From NCBI RefSeq assembly GCF_000321225.1, contig NW_004451853.1:210761-274760 (forward strand): 64,000 bases of DNA. The letters run 5' to 3'. Numbering within the stretch: the stretch's first letter is position 1; every line of letters starts with the position of its first letter. Source of the DNA: Odobenus rosmarus divergens (lineage: Eukaryota; Chordata; Mammalia; Carnivora; Odobenidae). Positions 12,775 through 24,179 of this stretch are shown here, in pieces. The translations under genes were made by a program, and so were the position numbers. A model generated the notes under the pieces. That model worked only from the letters and a program-made list of their open reading frames with translations. It was not told where the DNA came from and searched no databases.

Positions 12775-12935
12775 CAAAAATTCATCAAGTCACACATCAT
12801 TATTTCCCTTTTCTTGATTGAAAAACTGTGACTCAGAGGAATTAGGAACCCAAGACCACACAGCTGGGAGAGATGAAGTTGAAAGGTAAATAGAGGCCAT
12901 TTTGACTCTTAAGTCCATGCTATTTCCACCAAATG
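12775..12935 (+). repeat. MIR SINE fragment
   Basis: Contains 'cattatttcccttttcttgattgaaaaactgtgactcagagg' and 'caagaccacacagctgg', the sense-strand MIR signature of a 'gaaactgaggctcagagag' box followed by 'ggtcacacagct'. Confidence 0.7.
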
Positions 12936-12997
12936 ACACAAATATCTAACCTTCTATGGAGGTCTACCATTTATAAAACTCTTCCCTAAATATCATG

Positions 12998-13225
12998 GGC
13001 AGCATAATATTGTGGCAAAACCATGCATGCTGGGTTCAAATTCTGCATCCTGCACTTAGCTGTTATGGCAGCCCAGACGAAATAGACTTTTTCCTCTCAA
13101 GTTCCTCATCCTTAAAAGTGGGAATGGTAATGATAGTAATAAAAGTCAAAGTTGAGGGTCATTTTGAAGGTGCAATAAGGTAATAACCTGACCCATAATA
13201 AGTGCTCAAGAAACAATAGCTGTTT
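12998..13225 (-). repeat. MIR SINE, antisense
   Basis: Holds 'gctgggttcaaattctgc', then 'ctcaagttcctcatccttaaaagtggg' and finally 'acccataataagtgctcaag', which are the MIR blocks in reverse order and complement. This is nearly full length, and it sits head to head with the MIR just before it. Confidence 0.75.
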
Positions 13226-13400
13226 TATTCTCTCCTTCACACAGCTTTCAGTGAGTGTTTTCTATTGTGATCTAACTCTCTAGAAACCCCTTACTATAAA
13301 CACTAGAACCATGTGAGGAGTTCAGGAGGTATCAGAGAAGGTCCCTAAAGAACCTCCCAGCTAGTGAGGGAGGAAAATATGTAAATTCTCAGCTTTACGC

Positions 13401-13784
13401 TATGGTATGGGCTGAATTGTGTCCCCCCAAATTTATCTGTGGAAACACTAATCCCCAGTACCTCTGAATGTGACTGTACTTGCAGAAAGGGCCTTTAAAG
13501 GGGTCATTAAAATTAAATGAGGTCATATGGATGGGGCCTGATCCAATCTGACCAGTAACCTCATAAGAAGAGGGGCTTAGGATGCAGACAACATGCAGAC
13601 TAAAGGAAAACCATGCGAGAACATAAGGAGGTGGCCATCTACAAGCCAAGGAGAGAGGTCTCAGAAGAAACTCACCCTTGATCTTGGACTTATAGCCTCC
13701 AGAACTGTGAGAAAATAAGTTTCTGTTGTGTAAGTCACCTAGACTGTGGCCTTCTGTTATGGCAGCCTTAAGCAAATTAATACA
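13401..13784 (+). mobile_element. MaLR LTR (MLT1D-like)
   Basis: A solitary LTR of the ERVL-MaLR group. Diagnostic blocks in order are 'gctgaattgtgtcccccc', 'cctctgaatgtgactgtactt', 'aaatgaggtcatatgg', 'ctcataagaagagg', 'gccatctacaagccaagg', 'gatcttggacttatagcc' and 'cagaactgtgag' before an AATAAG-type polyadenylation signal. No internal retroviral genes are present on either side. Confidence 0.85.
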
Positions 13785-14179
13785 CTAGACAAAATAGATT
13801 AAAAACACTACTAGAGGAACAAATAACCCCAAACACAGAAGGACTCCCATAGAACTATACACTGTCTTCATAATACCGCACACAATATGGTGAGTGTTTA
13901 TTTACTCGTCTGTATTAACTAGGCCATAAATTTCCTAACAGTAGGGTGGAGATACGTTTGCTCTGGTGTCCCCCACAACTAGCGCAGTTCCTGGCTCCCA
14001 GTAGATATTCATTAAATAAATAAAACCATGAGCAATGCTTTATCCTTCCTTTCTTGTGTTTCACAGTAACCAAATACCTGATGAAAGAAAGTTCTTCTTT
14101 CTAGAAATATTATAGCTAATAAATGCAGAAGCAATGATAGAATTAGGCAACCACCATCTTGTAATCCTTAATGCAAAAA

Positions 14180-14890
14180 AGGCTCTAGCCAATGATTAGA
14201 AGTAGATGCTGAAATTATTAATGAATGGTTGATGGGGAATTTACAGAGGATCATGTTGACACCATCTGTGTTCATTGATAAGTCTTCAGATATCTAACAA
14301 GAGGAAGACCAGATATTTTGTGATTTATGATGTGATTCAACAAGGAGGACATAGCACCACCTTGGAAGTATCTTCCCTAAAAAAACTGTACCAGTGTCTA
14401 ACTGAACCTCTAGATCCAACTACCTGTTTACAAAAATACAGGGGATAGAAGAACAAGTTAAAAGACACATCCATGAAGCAATCAGCAAAATCCAGGATGC
14501 AGGACATTTTGCAAAGAAATGACCCACTTTCTCTAACAAAAGAGTGGTATGGGTTGGAGGGGAAATTTTTATTTTACAAATAAAAGTGAACTCAAGAGAC
14601 ATAACAACATACACAGAATGTGCAATTGCCTCGAGTCTTGACCCAATCCTATCAAACGGAAAAATGACCTTTTGAGACTATCTGGGAAAAAGAAAAGTGG
14701 ACTAACATTACATTGTGTTGATGAACTATTGATAATTTTCTCAGGAATAATAATAGCATGGTAAGTATGTACAAATATAGAGAGATATAAATTTAGGTAT
14801 GAATATAGATACCCTTATTAATTAATGATACATACTGAAATATTTGTGGATAAAATGGTATGATGTTTGAGAATTTCCATAACAAGTTTA
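14180..14890 (+). repeat. LINE-derived 3' UTR (L1M-like)
   Basis: The blocks 'gattcaacaaggaggac', 'atgaagcaatcagcaaaatccaggatg', 'tggactaacattacattgtg' and 'gatacatactgaaatatttg' follow the 3' end of an old mammalian LINE in sense direction. Subfamily is uncertain, and HAL1 or another L1M relative is possible. No open reading frame survives. Confidence 0.45.
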
Positions 14891-15161
14891 AAACTAACTT
14901 GATTCTCATAAATGTGCTCTATAAAAGAGTACAGATCTTGTTGTTGCTGTTTTTGATGATGATGATGTTTTTAAGGTGAAGGCATCAGGAACCCAATTCC
15001 TTTAGTTAAGAGGTTTACGCAGATTAGTCAGAAAGTGGCAGGACCTGCTTCTTCCAACTCTTACTCCTATGCATGTGGGTATTTCACTATAGACCCCTAA
15101 CTCCGAAATTAGGGATAAAGGCATAAATTTTAAATTAACATTTATTCTTATGCAGTAACTT

Positions 15162-15320
15162 TGCTGGGTTTTTTATACACATTACCTCATTTGGTATTCT
15201 CATAAAACCATGGAGTGTGTGCTATTGGACCCATTTTGCAGATGAACCAGAGTTCAAAGAGGTTTTATGATTTGCCCAAAGTGGCACTGGTGTCAAACTT
15301 AAATCTGTCTGACTTCACTT
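15162..15320 (+). repeat. MIR SINE fragment
   Basis: Matches MIR in sense order: 'tacacattacctcattt', 'ctattggacccattttgcagatga', 'caaagaggttttatgatttgccca' and 'aacttaaatctgtctgac'. Confidence 0.7.
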
Positions 15321-17215
15321 CAAAAGGGAAATTCAGATCCTTGGCCCTGGGGTCAAATCAGTGTGGCAATCACTGCATACTGCTGCTTTCTTCTTGGTGA
15401 GTTGCAGCGAATATTGGCTTAGTCAAAATTCCAAAACTTTGACCATGGAAATTTTTTTTACATTTAACATCTATTAACTCCACATTTGCCCATGGAGCAC
15501 ACCTTGAAAAATGTTCCATTGCTCTGTACTTGCAAGGGGTGAAATCTTTCTGTATTCCTGCCATTTTTGAATTTGGGAATATTAATGCTTACCATTAAGT
15601 GGGAAAGGAACAAGTCCACTTATTTAGCAAGCAAACAGTTGATTATATGTGACCAGCTTCATTTGTAATTGACAAGCAATTATCTTTACTCTGTGAAAAG
15701 CAATATTATTTCCTTCCAAGTATTTAGACCCCTGAGTATTATACTTTCCAAAAGGCCATGAGATTTTAGACACCCCTTCACCAACCCAAGTTCATTGGAA
15801 AGTTGATTTCCTAGAAGAGTGGACAGTTAAAGGGGGAGGAAAGTTACACTTTGTAAAACGGTTTTGTACTTTTATGATGCTGTTAATATTAATACAAGCC
15901 CAAGGCATTGGGCCAAATTTTACAGAAATGAGAAAAACAATTTTTCTCCAGATGTAAAAGGCTTTGAACTGAAACTTGATTATTAAAAGAAAAAGGGAAA
16001 ATGGAGAAATAATGTCAAACCATGCTATTTTAAGAAATGCTTTCCACACATACCCAAAAACTTGTGACCTCTTCTTCCATCTCCATATGTCCCTATTTTT
16101 TATACATTTCTGAACTCAGACATCTCTGTGGATCTGCCACCCAAGAGCAACAGTCTCTGAGGCCGGGAGCAGCACCTGATGCAGCTCCAATCAGTCGAGA
16201 ACCATTACAGTTCACCGTGGAAGAGTCCTCAGCCACCAGGACAGTGAACTGAGCTGAGGAGCTGTGCAAAGAAAACTCCACCTTCAGGATGCACTCCACA
16301 CCCTCCATGTTTCACGCACCGTGCAATTTTCAGATGGGCAATTGTAAAATTAGGAAATGTGTTCTCAAACAACAAAAAGAAAAATAGAACCTTCTGTTGA
16401 AAAAGGGAGAAATGTCATTCCACTTGAAAGAAAATGCAATTGTTCAAAACAAATTCTTCTCTCTTAAAAATCAAGAATCTGTACATAACCTTTACAACTT
16501 CCAACAAAATTTTCACAACACGCTCTTTTTCCTCCACATTCACACATTTACCCTAGTCTCTATTCCATCTTATAAAATCTGGTGTACGTACATTTCTCTG
16601 ATTCTTACAAGATCATGTGCACACTCACTGCCATTTTTTTGCAAAAGCAAGGAGAGAAGTAACTGATGATCTCCTATCTGCTTTCTGGGCCACAGTCACA
16701 CAGGTATGACAGCTCTGTGACCAACGACATCTGCAAGCACTGAACAGCACTAATGTGCAAGTCAGCAGATTGCCCAAGACTTTCAGCAGGCTGAAGACAA
16801 GGTAGTTTTCCCTGGAAAACCCTATCATGGATGTTCCAGTCTGACAAATGGAGCACTAGATTATTCTATCATGGTTCCTTCCCGCTGAAATCAAATCAGC
16901 CTTCCATTCGGCCAGTTCCTTGTATGTCCTGGTACAACCTTTCTATGCATGTCCTGATATCCACTGAATTATTTTTTAACAAATCACCAAATCACATTGC
17001 TTTGTGATTATAATAGTGGAGATCAATTTCTTGAATGAGTAAATAAATTCCTTCTATGTGCCAGACACTGTACTATATGCTTTCCTTTTGTTACAAATAA
17101 TTTTTTTAAATGAAAGAACAAATGAATTAAGAAATAACAGATACATTAAGGAGTAAAGAAAGAATTTTTCATATTATTTGAAAGGAAAATTGCCTTGGAA
17201 ATTATACATACACTA
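15321..17215. other. Unique non-coding DNA
   Basis: No supported gene or recognisable repeat. Frames at 16037-16308 run on both strands through the same bases and are not credible as a gene. Composition is AT-rich throughout. Confidence 0.5.
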
Positions 17216-17221
17216 TTTCTG

Positions 17222-17346
17222 TCTCATATATATATTTGTATAATTACATATTTAGTTAATATTTATATTAATAACATAATATAAATATATTAATTTTATC
17301 TTATATATTTTATAATTATAGAGTTATAGATAATATATAATTCTGT
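17222..17346. repeat. AT-rich low-complexity tract
   Basis: Almost entirely A and T with irregular tata and taat words, no fixed period. Expected to melt easily and to align poorly. Confidence 0.8.
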
Positions 17347-17371
17347 ATATAATAATCTCTTTCTCAAAATC

Positions 17372-17520
17372 ACTCACTCAACAAATATGTATGAAGTGCT
17401 ATTAGGTGCCAAGCTTTGCCCTAGGTGCAGAGAATGGAGGAGTAAGCGGGACTTACTTAAAAGGAGCTTACAGTCTAATGAGGAGAGCTGCCAGGTGAAG
17501 ATAGGATAGGGGAGGCTGTG
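17372..17520 (-). repeat. LINE L2 3' end, antisense
   Basis: Begins 'actcaacaaatatgtatgaagtgctattaggtgcc' and continues to 'ggagcttacagtctaatgagga', the reverse complement of the L2 3' terminus. Confidence 0.75.
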
Positions 17521-17920
17521 AAAAGAAACAGGTCTTGAGTTTGCAAGCTAGTGAGGAGGTGCGTGGCTAACCTCCTCTGCACATTAGATTAAACCAAAAT
17601 CAAACAGCATGCAGATCATTGTGCAAATAACTAAGCAGAGGATATGAGTTACTACAGAATATTCTGTCAAATAATTGTTTCTATGCCTAAATAACAGGTG
17701 GCAGTGATTTTATATAAGAACAACAAGAAAGGGTAAAGAGGAAACCGATACTTACTAAGCTACCCCACAGGGCCCAGAACTCTGCTAGATATTTCCATGT
17801 TCAGTATCTTAGTTAATATCCATGAACCTGAACCATCACTTTATAAGCCTAATATTTCCTCCATCTTGCAAATACGGAAAACCAACACACTCCAGAATCG
17901 GTTAACTTTCTCAAAACAAT

Positions 17921-18011
17921 CCTGCTGGTGGGTGGTAGAGTGTGTGACTCTCAACCTCAAGGTCGTGAGTTCAAGACCCACGTTGGGCATGGAGCCCACT
18001 TAAAAAAAAAA
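17921..18011 (+). mobile_element. tRNA-like SINE head with A tail
   Basis: Contains a box A-like 'ggtgggtggtagagtgtg' and a box B-like 'ggtcgtgagttcaagaccc', followed by 'cgttgggcatggagcccactt' and ten A. This is the short old carnivoran SINE form lacking the CT-rich body. It is not a working tRNA gene, because the 3' acceptor half is replaced by SINE sequence. An imperfect 9-bp repeat, ctccagaat, at 17890 and 18015 may be the remains of a target duplication. Confidence 0.75.
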
Positions 18012-18265
18012 TCTCTCCAGAATAAAGTGGTTATAAAGAGTTATTTATATATCCTGAATATTAATGCTTTCTGGATTATGTGTATTGCAAATATCTTCTC
18101 CCCTTTTTAAACTTATTATTTCCTTTTCTTCATAGTGTTTAAATGAACAGAACTCATTTTTAATATGTTGTACTTATCAAGACTTTTATGATTAGTACTC
18201 TTTTTATATTGCTCCCAAAAATCTTCCCTAGCTAGAGGTCATGAAGATGTCCTTCTATATTGTCC

Positions 18266-18461
18266 TTTTTTTTAAGATTTTATTTATTTATTTGACAGAG
18301 AGAGAACAAGAGAGCACAAGCAGGGGTAGTGACAGCAGAGGGAGAGGGAGAAGCAGGCTCCCTGCTGAACAGGGAGCCCGATGCAGGACTCAATCCCAGG
18401 ACCCCAGGATCATGACCTGAGCCAAAGGTGATGCTCAAATGACTGAGCCACCCAGGTGCCC
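18266..18461 (-). mobile_element. Carnivoran SINE (SINEC), antisense
   Basis: Runs from a T tract through aagattttatttatttattt to tgagccacccaggtgccc. A perfect 14-bp duplication, ccttctatattgtc, flanks it at 18251-18264 and 18462-18475. Confidence 0.95.
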
Positions 18462-18775
18462 CCTTCTATATTGTCTTTTAAAAGGTTTATAGATTTGTTT
18501 TTTATATTTATGTGTCTAATTTATCTTGAATTGCTTCTTATATATAGTATGAGATAAACTTCTTTTTTTTCTAGGTATAATCTAGGTATATCTAGGGGTA
18601 ATCAATTGCCCAAGCACCATTTGTTGAAAAGTTCCTAGTTTCATCACCATCCTGCAACTACAACAACAACAATGATAATAATAATTGCAATTAACAATCC
18701 CATCTGCTTGCCTTCTTGCTGGAATTCTCCCTGCCATTAGAACAGCACTTAAATATAACTGTTTTTTAAAATATA

Positions 18776-18803
18776 CATATATATATAACATTATATATAT
18801 ATA
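18776..18803. repeat. AT microsatellite, interrupted
   Basis: Two short (AT)n runs separated by aacatt. Minor low-complexity feature. Confidence 0.7.
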
Positions 18804-19198
18804 TCACTGTTATTAGGAATCATAGTAGTGTTACACCAAGGAAAATGCAAGTCTTTCTTCTACTACATTATTAGCTCTCAGAGGGAAGAACTCAGTGTTT
18901 TTCATCTTTTTATCTTCAGCTAACACAGCAAAGAGGTTAGGTAGAAAAACCATGTAAAAGGAAGCCATGGAGACATCTATTTCAAAATGGTCAACTGAGT
19001 ACACGTTGCAGTCCTCCCACACCTACAAACGCTTCTTAGATTAAGTTCATCTGAATTACTGGTATAAAGCAATGGCTCTTATACTCTAGTTCTAGAGTGA
19101 TATAATTTCCACAGAAGAGTGAAATAAGTAGAAATGTCCATTATAACCCTTTCCCAGGTTTGAGAGGATTAAAAAACATGGGCCAAAGCAATGTTTAT

Positions 19199-19598
19199 TA
19201 AAAAATTTTTATAAGTTTTTATTTAAATTCTAGTTAGTTAATTAACATACAGGGTAATATTAGTTTCCGTTGTGTAATTTAGTGATTCAACACTTCCATA
19301 CATCACCCGGTGCTCATCACAAGTGCACTCCTTAATACCCATCACCTTTTTAATGCATCTCCCTACCCATTGCCCCTCTCAGTTTGTTCTGCATAGTTAA
19401 GAGTCTGTTTCTTGGTTTCCTCTTTTTTCCCCCATGATTTTTTATTTTGTTTCTTAAATTCCACATGAGTGAAATCATACTGTATTTGTCTTTCTCTGAC
19501 TTATTTCACTTAGCATAATACTCTCTAGCTCCATCCATGTTGTTGCAAATGGCAAGATTTCATTCTTTTTTATGGCTGAATAATATTCCACCATATTT
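19199..19598 (-). mobile_element. L1 3' end, antisense
   Basis: Reverse complement of the carnivoran L1 tail of the 'gttaactaactggaatttaaataaaa' type. Reading on the minus strand it goes from the end of ORF2 (at 'ggaatattattcagccat') through 'tgccatttgcaac', 'gagtataatgctaag', 'tgagtgaaatc' region and the 3' UTR to an A-rich end near 19199. It is 5'-truncated and cannot encode a working reverse transcriptase. Confidence 0.88.
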
Positions 19599-20531
19599 TA
19601 TCTTTGCTGATACAGTCTTTTGTTCTTCTTCCTCAAATAAGTTCTCATCTGCACCATCCAGGTCTCCCACCACCATCAAGGTCTCTGCCACCATCCTGGA
19701 TGGCCCTTTCCTCTCTGTTCCTCTTGACTGTCTGAGAGTTCTCCTCTCTCCCACATGTCCCCTAAGACTTGAGGTTCCTCTTTCCACCTTCACTGATTTT
19801 TCTGTTAAGAATAAACCCACAGATCTTTTCATTCTTTTCTCTCCTTAGAGAGAGGGGAAAGAAAGATGTGAACCTGCATGTTAATTTTTATCCTGTAAAG
19901 CTTAGAGTAACTATTTATGAATTTAATTAGAGACATTTAAAATTATCTACTTGTTTTCTACTAAAAACATCTACTTGTACAACATTTCTTTTTACTTTAT
20001 CCAGGATAAACTTCACTTACTAAGAATCCCAGACTTACATGTTCTTCTTTGTCTACTTGATGTTGTTGTCACTGATGACTCTGGAACAGAGCCCCTTTGA
20101 ATATGATGGCTTTTGACATTTATAGGACATTTTCTGGAAACAAAAGGGATTTTTCAAATCTTGTCAAAGGTCAGTACAAAGACATTTCATTCCTGCCTCA
20201 GTTCACTAATGTTTGGGTTCAAAAGGCCATCGTTTGAGAGCTGCCATGTTCACTGTACCAGGAAAAGCAGACTTTTAACTCCATATCCACCATTTTCATT
20301 AGGCAAACAGTAGAAACATAGCACACACGAGAAAAGAACCAACAGCAAAATTAAAGTAAGTGTTTGGAAATTGAACGAATATTTCTTCTGACGTCTGCCC
20401 AGGTACATGATACTGCATACATTTCCAGACAAATCTGTTCTTGCTTAAAGACTGAGGTTGTTCAGTAGGCCTCTGAAATTGAGGTGTAGTTTTCCCCTTA
20501 AGTCTGAACTCATCCACTTTTCTTTCCTTTT
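19599..20531. other. Unique non-coding DNA
   Basis: No supported gene. Frames at 19537-19848 and 19560-19832 are opposite-strand mirror frames in a CT-rich stretch, and the former partly lies in L1 sequence. Confidence 0.5.
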
Positions 20532-20545
20532 AGAAATTCCTCGCA

Positions 20546-20738
20546 GGGGTGCCTGGGTGGCTCAATCAGTTTAGTGCCCGAGTCTTGATTTCAGCTCAGA
20601 TCACGATCTCAGTGTGGTGAGATCAAGCCCCACGTCGGCCTCCACACTGGGCATGGAGCCTAAGATTCTCTCTCTCCTTCTGCCCCCTCCCCCATTGCTT
20701 GGGATCTCACTCTCTCTCTCTCAAGTAAATAAATAAAT
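20546..20738 (+). mobile_element. Carnivoran SINE (SINEC)
   Basis: Head ggggtgcctgggtggctcaa, CT-rich body and aagtaaataaataaa tail. It is flanked by a 14-bp duplication, agaaattcctcgca at 20532-20545 and agaaattccttgca at 20739-20752 (one mismatch). Confidence 0.94.
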
Positions 20739-20752
20739 AGAAATTCCTTGCA

Positions 20753-22485
20753 GATTTAGAGATGTTTCTTATTTGTGACTTTATGCAGTAAGTTAATAAG
20801 CTGGTAAAATCCTCCAACCCTAATACTAACCAGGCCCGATCTTGCTTGGCTTCCTAGTAAAATCTTTCATGCAGTCATTTGTGATTTCTGTTTTCTTTGT
20901 CTGATTTTTAAAGTAATATAATCAGCTTTGAAAAATTTGCCAGGATGATGAAAAGACTTCTCAAAGGAAGATTATCTGTCTGACCACCGTCCTAAAAATG
21001 CAATTCCTAAGAAGCCTAAATGTCCAGGCATGACACAGAGGAGGACGCATGACCCTCATGTTTCCTGTTCCTTTTGAGATCTTTCCTCAGTTAACTTGTT
21101 CACCAGTATGACTGAAGAACTGTGTTCACAGAACTTTGACCTTGTTGCTTATGGTCACTGGAAACTGTTACTTGTTTACTTTCTACTTTGAAACTATGCA
21201 TAAGATGCTACAGAGAGAATTCTGGGAGTTTACGATTCCAAATGAACATGCAGGTAAGACTGGATTTCTGTATCATATTCCTCCTAGAAAGTCACTTTTA
21301 GTACAGTTAGCCACAGAAGGCAATGGCAGGGTGCATACTGTGTTTCTCTGAGGAAGTTCACTTTTCTCTTTTCCATGTTTGTGCCCCAGGAGACAGTCAG
21401 TCGGCTCCTTCATCTGTGGCTGAAAGGTGTAGAAAAGATGAAGTGACTAGTGCCCTCATACTGGTGTATGTGGGGTGCTGTAAGCTCCATCCAGCTGACC
21501 ATCTCCCGGAACACGGCGAGAAAATGGCCGCCTTGTTGCCGAGACTGGCTCTCCTGGCTGGAGTTGTTGTTTACCAGCCACGTGCCTTTGTGCAGTCTCT
21601 CCGGTTGTCACAACAATGTCTTAACTGCTATGTCAGCCAGGTCAGCTGAATGGGGATCTACATGGGTCTGTTTTTAAAATATTTTTAGTTCCCATACTTT
21701 CAAAAACATCTAGTTAAGTTGCCTAAATAGCCTGATCTTTCAAGCTTTTAAATCAGTTGCCATGGTAACAGATGTTCAAAGACAGGGGCCTACAATTTTA
21801 TATTAAACTATGTTTTCCCCGACTTCCCACAAACTTCACGTTTATATGCTCTGTCTTGGCGGGGTGGGGTAAAGGCACAAGTAGAATTTTCAATCTTCGT
21901 TCCTTCCTGTATGACACTTTCTTAAAATAAAAAACCTCCACATTGCACTAAAGAAATCGGCCATAATGTAGTGCTATTTCATATCACTCTTGGTGTTTAA
22001 TAAGACCTGAATATATTGAAATAATAATCATAGCAACTGAGAAAGAGAAGGGGGGAAAAAAGCAGTGGGCTCCGTTGCCTGTCCTCCAACTGCACTTCAG
22101 ATAAAATGAAAACCACACAACTCCATTGACTGGTCATCTTGAAACAAAGAACAAAAGCTTAATCACATATCTAGACAGGGCAATTAAAGTCAAGAGCACA
22201 GAAATCTAATTCTCCAAGCACATCCATGCATAATAACCACTTTTGGAAACATGCTCTATACTGAAAAGCTTCTGTGTCTGTATAGAATCTGTACTTTTTA
22301 ATTATGAGACATTTCACGTAGAGAAGACATGGGGGGCAGGGGCAAATCCAACAACTATGGGAGGGAGCCTTTCCTTCTCCACAGACTCTGAAACCGGTAG
22401 GTTTCTAGCACCAACTTGTGAGAAAGAAAACGGACGGTGCTTTTCCAAGAATTCACGGCAAAACTGCTCTCTGAAAAGGCATGTG
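20753..22485. other. Unique DNA containing an RFX-type site
   Basis: No supported gene. A 108-codon frame at 21323-21649 and overlapping frames have no domain. The interval from about 21660 to 22000 has no recognisable repeat and holds the palindromic X-box at 21756. It is a reasonable candidate regulatory element. Confidence 0.45.
21756..21769. promoter_or_regulatory. RFX X-box motif (palindromic)
   Basis: The 14-mer gttgccatggtaac matches the inverted-repeat RFX consensus GTTGCCATGGCAAC at 13 of 14 positions, with both half-sites intact and the usual 2-bp spacer. RFX proteins bind such sites at ciliary and neuronal genes and, when sites are strongly palindromic, also at enhancers or repressive elements. 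Binding here is inference. Confidence 0.6.
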
Positions 22486-22489
22486 GCAA

Positions 22490-22620
22490 AGCAGAAAGAG
22501 CATGATGGGTACTGGCTCAGGGATCTGGGTTCAAATACCAGCTCGGTCTCTTACCAGATTGTGATGTCAGGCACGTTGTTTACAGTCTCTGAACATCGTC
22601 CCCTCTTTGGGATTAAAATA
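22490..22620 (-). repeat. MIR SINE fragment, antisense
   Basis: Contains 'agcatgatgggtactggctcagggatctgggttcaaatacc', 'ctcttaccagattgtgatgtcaggcacgtt' and 'acagtctctgaac', the reverse-complement MIR order. Confidence 0.65.
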
Positions 22621-22639
22621 TTGCCTGAAGTGGATTTCC

Positions 22640-24135
22640 ATTTAATAATCCAATGAGATCCCTGTGGAAAACATCCAGCTTAGCAAGGTCTTAGTAAATG
22701 TTCCTCCTTTTCTGTTGTCCCCATCTCCATCGGGGATTCCTGAGTCTAAAAGCAAGAAATTCTCTCTCCTAGTGACTCCCCCAACTTGGTTGTCCTTTTT
22801 CTTGAGTGGACTACAAGGGTCTCTGCCACCCTACCCAAGATGCCATCTACAGCTCAAGTGCAAACACTCGTGCTCCACAATGGAGTCGCACCTGGTCAGG
22901 GAACTAGATGACACAACCACGGTCCCTCACATTTTAAGAGAATTGGCCCCTTTTTATACTTCCAAGCAGATCAGAACAATTTTTGTGTTAGTTCAGATCT
23001 TCTGAGAAGCAGATGCGATGACAGATGAAACAAGCAAAAAAAGTATTAGGGGAAATACCTGTGGGGAAAAAAATGGGGACAAAGAAGCCTGACCCCTAGG
23101 CAAGGAGAAAGGAAAAGAGAGGAGGTTGGGTGGAAACTTCCTAGACTGCCACACAATCTAAGGAAAGTGCATCTAGAAGGTCTGGGAGTCCTCAAGCCAA
23201 AGTCAGCCATCAGAGGAGTCTCTTGTCTCCCAGGATGGGCCTCAGTATCCCCACCATGCTTGGCCTCCTGACAGACCAGAGAGAGGAATTCTCATGTGGC
23301 CACAGCTAATTAGGTTTCACATTTTCTCCAGATGTAAACACAGCCTTAAATTAAAAACTTAGATGTTTCAAAAAGGAGTATGTGTGCATATATATATATA
23401 TATATATAGCCAATGTGTGTGCACATATATATATATATATATATATATATGGTCAATCTCTCAATTAAGAAGATTTTTATATGAAGCAAGCAATGCACAG
23501 AGCTGCTGGAGACACTGCCTTTGCTCTGTCTGGAGCTGTTGCCACAGCTAGAGGACAATTTTTCACCCACTTTTGAGGATCCATATACCCCTGTCCTTCT
23601 CCATACCTCCGCTGCAAGAAGCCTTCCTCCTCAGCTACCTTGAGAGCTCCCTGTGCCCTAAGCCATCCTACCTTCCTGAAAAGCTCAGAGCAAAGTGGCT
23701 TAACTCTGTGAGCACAGGATTCATTAAAGAGTATTTGTTAATGCTCACGGCTGTGACAGATAAATCCCAAAATCTCAATGGCTCCACACAATCGGAATCT
23801 ATTTTTTGTATATCCAACAATCCCTACAGGTATGTAACAGGCGGCCTTCAACACAATCAAAAAGGAAACTCTGCTAGGCCAACCCCTTGGGACTTTGGGG
23901 ACCTTCTCTTCCAGCCAATGGACAGAAAAGAATAGAAAGTAGGAAATCCTGGGAGACTTTCGTGGGCTAAGCCTGGACATGGAATCGATTGCTTCCTCAC
24001 ATATTTGTTGACCAGAACAAATTTCCACTGGCCACATCTAACTGCAAGGGAGGCTGGGAATTGCGGTCCCACTGTGCACTCCAGAGCAAGAGTAAGAATT
24101 GATTAGTACCTAGCTATCTGCGAAGAAGGATCCAG
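22640..24135. other. Non-coding DNA, possibly with decayed repeats
   Basis: No supported gene. About 22990-23330 opens with 'tagttcagatcttctgagaagcagatg' and about 23740-24090 ends with 'gcaagggaggctgggaattg'. Both phrases resemble parts of old interspersed repeats, but no family could be assigned. A CA/TA tract lies between them. Confidence 0.4.
23388..23450. repeat. Compound (TA)n / TG-CA microsatellite
   Basis: Two TA runs (23388-23408 and 23423-23450) are separated by gccaatgtgtgtgcaca. The runs are self-complementary, so the whole tract could extrude as a cruciform. Confidence 0.9.
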
Positions 24136-24139
24136 TGCT

Positions 24140-24172
24140 GGGGCCTGGGGGGCTGGGGCCTGGGGGCTGGGG
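24140..24172 (+). other. G-quadruplex-forming motif
   Basis: Five G runs of 4, 6, 4, 5 and 4 bases are separated by alternating loops of 3 (cct) and 2 (ct) bases. This satisfies the classic G4 pattern with very short loops, a stable class. It also looks like a short tandem array of a ggggcctgggggct unit. Confidence 0.8.
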
Positions 24173-24179
24173 TCTCGGG

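Noticed and set aside
13401..13784. Endogenous retrovirus with genes
   Set aside because: This and the other LTRs (27.35, 32.8, 33.4 and 40.9 kb) are solitary LTRs with no gag, pol or env-like frame nearby.
17921..18000. tRNA gene
   Set aside because: Box A and box B are present, but the 3' acceptor half is replaced by SINE sequence and an A tail follows, so it is a SINE head.
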